A stretch of 64,000 nt of DNA from Amoebidium appalachense (taxonomy: Eukaryota > Ichthyosporea): NCBI GenBank assembly GCA_963693365.1, contig CAVNZM010000008.1:2418001-2482000 (forward strand), read 5' to 3'. Every line of letters starts with the position of its first letter. Positions within the stretch are counted from its first letter, which is position 1. Shown one piece after another: positions 58,477 to 64,000 of the stretch. The notes under the pieces were generated by a model. The model had not been told where the DNA came from and did not search any database. It was given only the letters and a program-made list of their open reading frames with translations. The translations under genes and the position numbers were made by a program.

Positions 58477-58499
58477 CTCGAGTAAACAGCGTAAACCCC
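58477..58499. repeat. exact 23-bp repeat, copy 2
   Basis: Second copy of the 23-mer, followed by TAAACCCCCTG. Confidence 0.85.
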
Positions 58500-58553
58500 T
58501 AAACCCCCTGCAGTTATATATGGCTCAGTGTACACGTGATTTTGAACCACCGT

Positions 58554-58709
58554 GCCGTCTCGAAATTCTATTTTTATCTTTCTAATTTTAGTAACACCCT
58601 TACATTTTGGTAGTATCAATATCCCCTGCGCTGTCTCGAAAATTCTATTTTTATCGTTCTATTTTTAGCAACACCCTTACATTTTGGTAGTATCAATAAT
58701 CCCTGCCTG
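58554..58709. repeat. ~76-bp tandem duplication
   Basis: Two AT-rich units, each running from G-[CT]-[CT]-G-T-C-T-C-G-A-A-A to a segment containing ACATTTTGGTAGTATCAATA. Confidence 0.8.
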
Positions 58710-59025
58710 TGTTCCAGAGGGCCATTTTGAACGTTAACACTCATGCGACACTGCAGCTCATGAGCTCGACTCTGATCCGCCCAGATGCAAGACACAAGGC
58801 AACCAACAAAACACACCTCCACAGTGTAAAAATGCTCCCCAAACGTTCCCATACAGATACCTACTAACTACAAAAGCTCACACGTGTGCTCTGGCCCAAA
58901 ACGGGTTATCACGAGCGAGCTATAGAGAGAGGAGTAGGGCGAGTGGATCGAGGGGTTGAAGGGGAGAGCTCGGGGGAAGGGGGGGAGGGGGAAAGATGGG
59001 AGATGTTCATGATCTTGAGAGAGAC

Positions 59026-59285
<260 letters not shown>

Positions 59286-59471
59286 AAAGGGTATGTGTGT
59301 GTGACACGTGTGTGTGTGTGTGTGTGTGAAATTCGCATGCGTGCGCACGCGTGTGTACTTCTTTGTGTTTGTGTGTGCGTGTGTACGTGGCCGAGCGCGC
59401 GTGTGCGTTTTTTTTTTGTTGTTGTTGTTGTTGTTGGTTGTTGTTGGTTGTTGTTGGGTGTTGTTGGGTGT

Positions 59472-59513
<42 letters not shown>
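59472..59513. repeat. poly(G) tract after (TTG)n
   Basis: About 40 G following TTG/TTGG repeats, within the likely DRG1 3' UTR or flank. Confidence 0.85.
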
Positions 59514-59517
<4 letters not shown>

Positions 59518-59549
59518 AACAAACCCTTCGTAGGGAGCAGACAGATGTA

Positions 59550-59555
59550 TTTATT
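59550..59555 (-). terminator. DRG1: possible DRG1 poly(A) signal
   Basis: TTTATT on the plus strand (AATAAA on the gene strand), about 440 bp after the stop. No nearer hexamer was seen. Confidence 0.35.
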
Positions 59556-59991
59556 GATGTGGGGTGGGATGAGAGCCAATATCTGCTCAATAGGCACCAC
59601 CAAACCGATACACGATCCGACATTCCCAACCCATATACTATAATTAAATAAACGAGTACAGTGAGTAAAAGTGTGCACTTTCCACATGCCTTGGAACCAC
59701 CTTCATTCTTAAAGCTCATCCTAACACGTGCAGATGTCAAGGGTACAAATGAATTTGTTTGCAATATGCATGTGCAATCCGTTTGTATAAAAGCTAAAAG
59801 GAGTGCTAATAAGAGTCTGCAAGTGAGCGTACGCATGCGTGTACGTGCATGTTGCAATCCTGCCCACGTTTGTGTGTGTGTGTGTGGTGTCCATATGGTG
59901 TACACACTGCACGCGAGTATGCACGTCTGCGTGCATGTGTGTGTGCACGTGTGTATGTGCGAACGTGCGTGTGTGTGCACGTGTGTGCACA

Positions 59992-60091
59992 CTACTTCTT
60001 GACAATCTGCACGACGTCTTCATCCATCAAGATGTGGTCCTTGCCGCACTTCTGGGGGTTGTGCTTGACCGACGAGCCCCATACAAGCGCA
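59992..60091 (-). CDS. DRG1: DRG1 exon f (stop)
   Basis: [20 protein letters not shown] then [10 protein letters not shown] and TAG at 59,992-59,994. Acceptor TTCTCCCCCAG. Confidence 0.95.
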
Positions 60092-61012
60092 CTGGGGGAG
60101 AAAAAACGAAAATCAGCAAACATAAGACACTTTCACATGCGGTTAGAACAACTTCAAAGTATGCACTTCATGTAAGTTACTATTTACATGTTCGTCCACA
60201 TTCTTAAAATGCACCCCTCCCTCCCTCCTTTCCGGGGGAAAAAAGGACACACACCAAGCCCCCCTCCTTACCCCCACATTTCCGCGCAAATACAGTTTGT
60301 GATCACTTTAGGCACATGGGTCAAAAACATCTGGGCAAGAAATGAGGGATATGGGGACAGAATAAGCGTGAAGAGGAGAAAATACACACAAGCATAATCA
60401 CATAAGTTCCGCGCGTGTGTGTGTATGTCTGCATTTGCAACACGCGCCTGTATGGAAACTACTGCTCTCGCCATTTCTTCCTCTCCTTTTAAATATTTTT
60501 CACTCTTCTTCCCCCCCACCTTAAAACGTAAGCATGGCACTTATGTGCACTGTGCATGTGCCAGGGGGACGGGAGGGGAGGTGGGGGAAGAGGAGGGGGG
60601 TGTGGGTGGGGGGAACACAAAAGCAAAAAAAAGGAGGAAAGGAAAACGTACTATTTGAACTCAGCCAGCAGCTGTTTGTGAATCTGGTTGCAGAAATCCT
60701 CGATGCTCGTCTTGCCGTTGCGCAACACCACGGGGGCATCGTAGTCGGGTAGCTGGCCCTTGGGCTTGGTGTAGCTGTACAATGGGGGAAGTTTAGGCAA
60801 TAATACAGGTAAAACACGGATGATTTACCGGATTCTACCGGAGTATATGCGCTGGACTCGAAATAGGCGATGCTAAAGGGTTGGATCGTTAAAACTACCG
60901 GCACGGGACGGTAGTACGACAATGTGCACACGAGGGAAGGCACATACAGATCACACAAACAGCAGCCAAAAAGTCGAGGGGAAGGGGGTGGGTGGGTGGG
61001 TGGGACGGGGGG

Positions 61013-61061
<49 letters not shown>

Positions 61062-61182
61062 GGGATATGGCCTGCAGTCTGTTGTGGGCGCGTTAGGGAA
61101 CGGGGGGGGGGGGGGAGGGGGAGGGGGGGGGGGGGGGGGGGGGGATATGGCCTGCAGTCTGTTGTGGGTGCGTTAGGGAACG

Positions 61183-61223
<41 letters not shown>

Positions 61224-61433
61224 AGAATGCATTATTGAGAAAAGAGTACATATTTATGACGAACAGTGTCGGGGAACTCACGACAGAGACAAGGTGTGTG
61301 TGTGTGTGTGTGCATGTGTGTGCGGGCGTGTTTGCGGAACGGGAGGGAGAGAGGGAGGGATGAACAGACGGACGGCACAAAGAGAGAGAAAGAAGAGCGA
61401 AAGGGTGGGAGGGGGGAGGGGGGAGGGGGGAGA

Positions 61434-61476
<43 letters not shown>

Positions 61477-62912
61477 GGGGATGCGGGGCAAAGACGGAGG
61501 GAGGGAAAAAGGAAGGGAGGGTGGGAGGCAGGGAGGGAGACACGTACATGCGTGTGAGGTTGAGGTACTCCCAGGTCTTCTCCAGCAGACCGTCGTAGTT
61601 CCACTTGTGGTGGGCACTGATGGGCACACAGTGCGGCACCTTGCAGATCACATCTAGTTCTTCAATGCTGATCTGGTCGATCTTGTTGAGCACGTACACA
61701 CACGGGATGTACAGTCTGTGCACGTGGGTTTTTATGTGTTTTATGGGTTACGTGGGATTGGTGGGTTAGAAAGGGGCGGGCTCATGGGAGGCAGAGACTA
61801 GTATGGGAGGTACAGACTGTGTACGTGGGTTTTATGTGTTTTATGGGTTAGGTGAGATTGGGGGGTTAAAATGGGGCTCACAGGGAGAGAGAGCACGGGC
61901 TTTATATTCCTGAACAAGTGTGTTTAATGGGTTATGTGGGATTGGTAGACTTGGGCTGTTTTGGCTTAGGTTTCATGCCTTAGGTTTAAGCGAGTGTGAC
62001 AGAAGTGAGTTACAGCTTGGGCATATGTGGGATGTACATTCTGTTTGGGTGTCTTAGGTGTTGTTCTGATCAATGTGGTGCTAGGATAGCAGGAAAGGGA
62101 GTGAGTTACAGCAAGCATGTCTATGAGTAAGTACTTGTTCTACATGCACCCTTAATTTTTCCATGCACGAGAGTACCACGAGCACGCACACACGCACGCA
62201 CGCATGCACGCACGCAAGCACGCACACGTGCACGTACACACATGCACCACACACACGCACGCACACACGCACACAGACACACCCCATCCACCCACCCACG
62301 TCAACCCACTCACACCTCCCAATGCACGTGCACACCAGCCAGGCACACACCTGTTTCCTTCGATGACGTCAATCAGGTCATCCACCGTGCAGTTCTCCTT
62401 GCAGATCACATCTGCACGTGGTCACACATAAAGCACGTGCCACGTGTGCTTCCATACTCGTATCTTGACCCCCCCCCCCCCCCCCCCCCCCCCCCCCTTC
62501 TTGGTGCCCAGCACCCCGCCCGCTGCCGCTGCCGCCATCGAGCCATAGCACGAGATAAAAAAAAATCCCTAAACGTATAAATTCATAGCTCCACGGAGGA
62601 ACACGCCCACCCACCCACATATAAACGAGCAAAGCACACATAAACTCTCTGACTTGAAGAAAAGCTATGAGCACGTATGGGTGGGTAAGTGGCGACAAAA
62701 TATAGTGATTGGAAGTGAGAGCAGAAATTGCGTGTGAGCCATCGTGCTTTCTTTGCTAGGCTTCGTCTCCCTGTGTCTCCACCTGAGTGTGTCTCCACCT
62801 GAGTGTCTTCCTCTAGTTTCCATTTTTCCCCAATGGCTCTCCCTCACTCCTCCCAAAACACCAAAACAAAGAGGGAGAGGATAGGGATGACGGGTAAGTT
62901 GCAGCCTTCTTC

Positions 62913-62951
<39 letters not shown>

Positions 62952-63791
62952 CACCCGCACACATACAAACACTTTTTTCTTCTTTCTTTTTGTCTATTTT
63001 TTTTTTTTTGGTGTGTAGGAGAGTTGGGGTAGAGCCAAAGGAGAAAGGGAAGGGGAGGGGAGGGGCGTGGGTGTGGGGTGGGGAGGGGGGAGGGGGGAAG
63101 GGGGGAGGGGGATTGTCATTACCGGCATTGTGGATTTTGTACTCTGACAGAATGGACTTGACGATATCCGAATCAAGATGCTCACAGTTGACCTGCACAC
63201 AGGGTCAGCACGTGCACATGTGCATGCAGTGTGTGCATGCAGCAAAAAAGAAAGAAAAACATTGCAGGGAGTTGAGCAACAACCCCTTTCCTTCCCCCCC
63301 CCCTCCCCCCCCCCCCCCCCCCCGGGGGCAGAGAATAAGTAAAGAGGTTAATAACAACAACAAGTTCAAACATGAAACACAAATTGCATCTAAGCCCATG
63401 CAAACAGCAGCATGCACCAAAGCCAATAAACACTCTAATGAAACCCTTTGACGCCAACTTCCTCTTCACAATTTCTGACTAGAAGGCGAGAGATCCTGAA
63501 AGAAAGAGAGTGCCACGTCTTGGTAAGTTGCTGGTGACAGGGTGAGCAGTTTCTTTCATTCCCCTCCTCCTCCCCCCCCCCCCCCCCCCCCCCCCCCCTC
63601 CTCCCCGGTCCCGCCTGCCGTTGTCTCTCTCTCTTTTTAAGGAAAAGAAGGGAAAGGCACGGGGGGAAAGCGATTTTTTTTTTTGGGGGGGGGGGGGATC
63701 TTACCGTAGTTGTGAAATTGATACCACCACGCTCCTTCTTCCTGAGAGTCAGGTTGGGTGGCTTCTGGTTCAGACGGATGCCGAACCCTTC
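59992..63791 (-). CDS. DRG1: DRG1 developmentally regulated GTP-binding protein, C-terminal part (6 exons, 5'-partial)
   Basis: Six phase-consistent minus-strand exons encode 202 residues matching the C-terminal half of DRG1 (about 367 residues in animals). DRG1 is an Obg-family cytosolic GTPase that acts with its partner DFRP1/Lerepo4 on translating ribosomes. Visible features are the S5D2L-type insert region ([46 protein letters not shown]), the G4 motif NKID in [16 protein letters not shown], the G5-type SAHHKWN, and the TGS domain ([12 protein letters not shown] to [10 protein letters not shown]). G1-G3 exons must lie right of the window. Oddities are tandem copies of the exon 4 acceptor in the upstream intron and Cys in [13 protein letters not shown] where animals have polar residues. 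The identification is firm. Confidence 0.95.
60652..60774 (-). CDS. DRG1: DRG1 exon e (TGS domain)
   Basis: [20 protein letters not shown] then [16 protein letters not shown]. Acceptor CATTGTACAG, donor TA/GTACGT. Confidence 0.95.
60992..61224. repeat. poly(G)-separated duplicate in DRG1 intron
   Basis: The segment GATATGGCCTGCAGTCTGTT GTGGG[CT]GCGTTAGGGAACG occurs at 61,065 and 61,145 (spacing about 80 bp), each copy bounded by G tracts of 20-45. Confidence 0.85.
61398..61475. repeat. G-rich tract in DRG1 intron
   Basis: GGGGGA units and a G run of about 36, 3' (gene sense) of exon d; sense strand poly(C). Confidence 0.85.
61548..61715 (-). CDS. DRG1: DRG1 exon d (G4/G5 motifs)
   Basis: [36 protein letters not shown], then [13 protein letters not shown]. 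Acceptor ACGTGCACAG, donor CGCAT/GTACGT. Confidence 0.96.
61700..62065 (-). repeat. DRG1: tandem repeats of the DRG1 exon d acceptor region
   Basis: Plus-strand GGGATGTACAGTCTGTGCAC and the following GGGTTTTTATGTGTTTTATG GGTTACGTGGGATTGG recur about 101 bp on (61,805-61,865), with partial copies at 61,920-61,946 and 62,027-62,052. On the gene strand the copies keep CAG followed by [TA][CA]TGTAC[CA]TCCC. Confidence 0.72.
62351..62411 (-). CDS. DRG1: DRG1 exon c
   Basis: Completes Asp, then [19 protein letters not shown]. Acceptor CACGTGCAG, donor AACAG/GTGTGT. Confidence 0.92.
63123..63192 (-). CDS. DRG1: DRG1 exon b
   Basis: [20 protein letters not shown] then HNA. Acceptor TGTGTGCAG, donor CCG/GTAATG, phase 1. 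Confidence 0.93.
63705..63791 (-). CDS. DRG1: DRG1 exon a
   Basis: 29 codons, [20 protein letters not shown] then GGINFTTT. Acceptor GCATGGCAG, donor ACG/GTAAGA, phase 0. Confidence 0.92.
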
Positions 63792-64000
63792 CTGCCATGC
63801 AAAAAAAAAGAAAAACATTAGCCATAAATGCCACGGTCACTTTCCACTTGTTAAATCATTGTGCAAATACACACAGCACGTGCTCAAAGGAGCGTGTATA
63901 CATATGCTGATGTATACAGAAGGAACGTGCAAAATGTGTCTATAAGCCTGCTTTACAAGTACCACTTCATCTGCACACAAACAATGCTTGCTCACACTTG

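Overview
This window is nuclear DNA from an intron-rich eukaryote. The evidence is split genes with GT-AG introns (plus at least one GC-AG), AATAAA signals, TATA and CCAAT promoter elements, and no operons. Small exons of about 30-240 bp sit in introns of 0.3-2 kb that are crowded with simple repeats: (CA)n, (GA)n, GGGA and GGGT arrays, and G or C runs of up to about 75. The protein set (a USP9/24/34-type deubiquitinase, a RasGRP-like exchange factor with EF-hands, thiopurine methyltransferase, DRG1) suits an animal-related protist or another complex microbial eukaryote better than a land plant or yeast. I cannot name the species.

Layout. About 1.2-15.9 kb, minus strand: 19 exons of a USP9X/USP24/USP34-type ubiquitin hydrolase. 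Only the N-terminal helical-repeat half is here; the peptidase domain lies beyond the left edge. 16-20.3 kb: spacer with an unusual array of palindromic 20-mers at 19.0-19.3 kb. 20.3-32.4 kb, minus strand: a RasGRP-like gene with a RasGEF N-terminal segment, a full CDC25-type RasGEF domain and four EF-hands, then a short tail with no C1 domain. 33-45.9 kb: gene-poor DNA with one intact single-exon orphan gene (39,353-39,724, plus) that has its own CCAAT/TATA promoter and poly(A) signal, a possible THAP-like fragment and a cysteine-rich ORF. 45.9-53.8 kb, plus strand: a complete eight-exon TPMT gene of 249 codons. 53.8-59.9 kb: spacer with duplicated, possibly mobile-element-derived DNA. 59.99-63.8 kb, minus strand: the last six exons of DRG1; its N-terminal exons lie off the right edge.

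Exons were read by eye. A junction is called phase-consistent where two adjacent exons join in frame at canonical splice sites; this holds for all TPMT and DRG1 junctions and nearly all others. Two junctions in the USP-like gene and the junctions around the 23-25 kb linker of the RasGRP-like gene remain unresolved.

The genes share no obvious pathway. Ubiquitin hydrolysis, Ca2+-regulated Ras activation, small-molecule S-methylation and a translation-associated GTPase are ordinary housekeeping and signalling neighbours. The most unusual signals are structural: intron repeats that are pyrimidine-rich and mostly AG-free on the sense strand, tandem copies of splice-site segments inside introns of two genes, repeated short cassettes bounded by poly(G), and the palindrome array.
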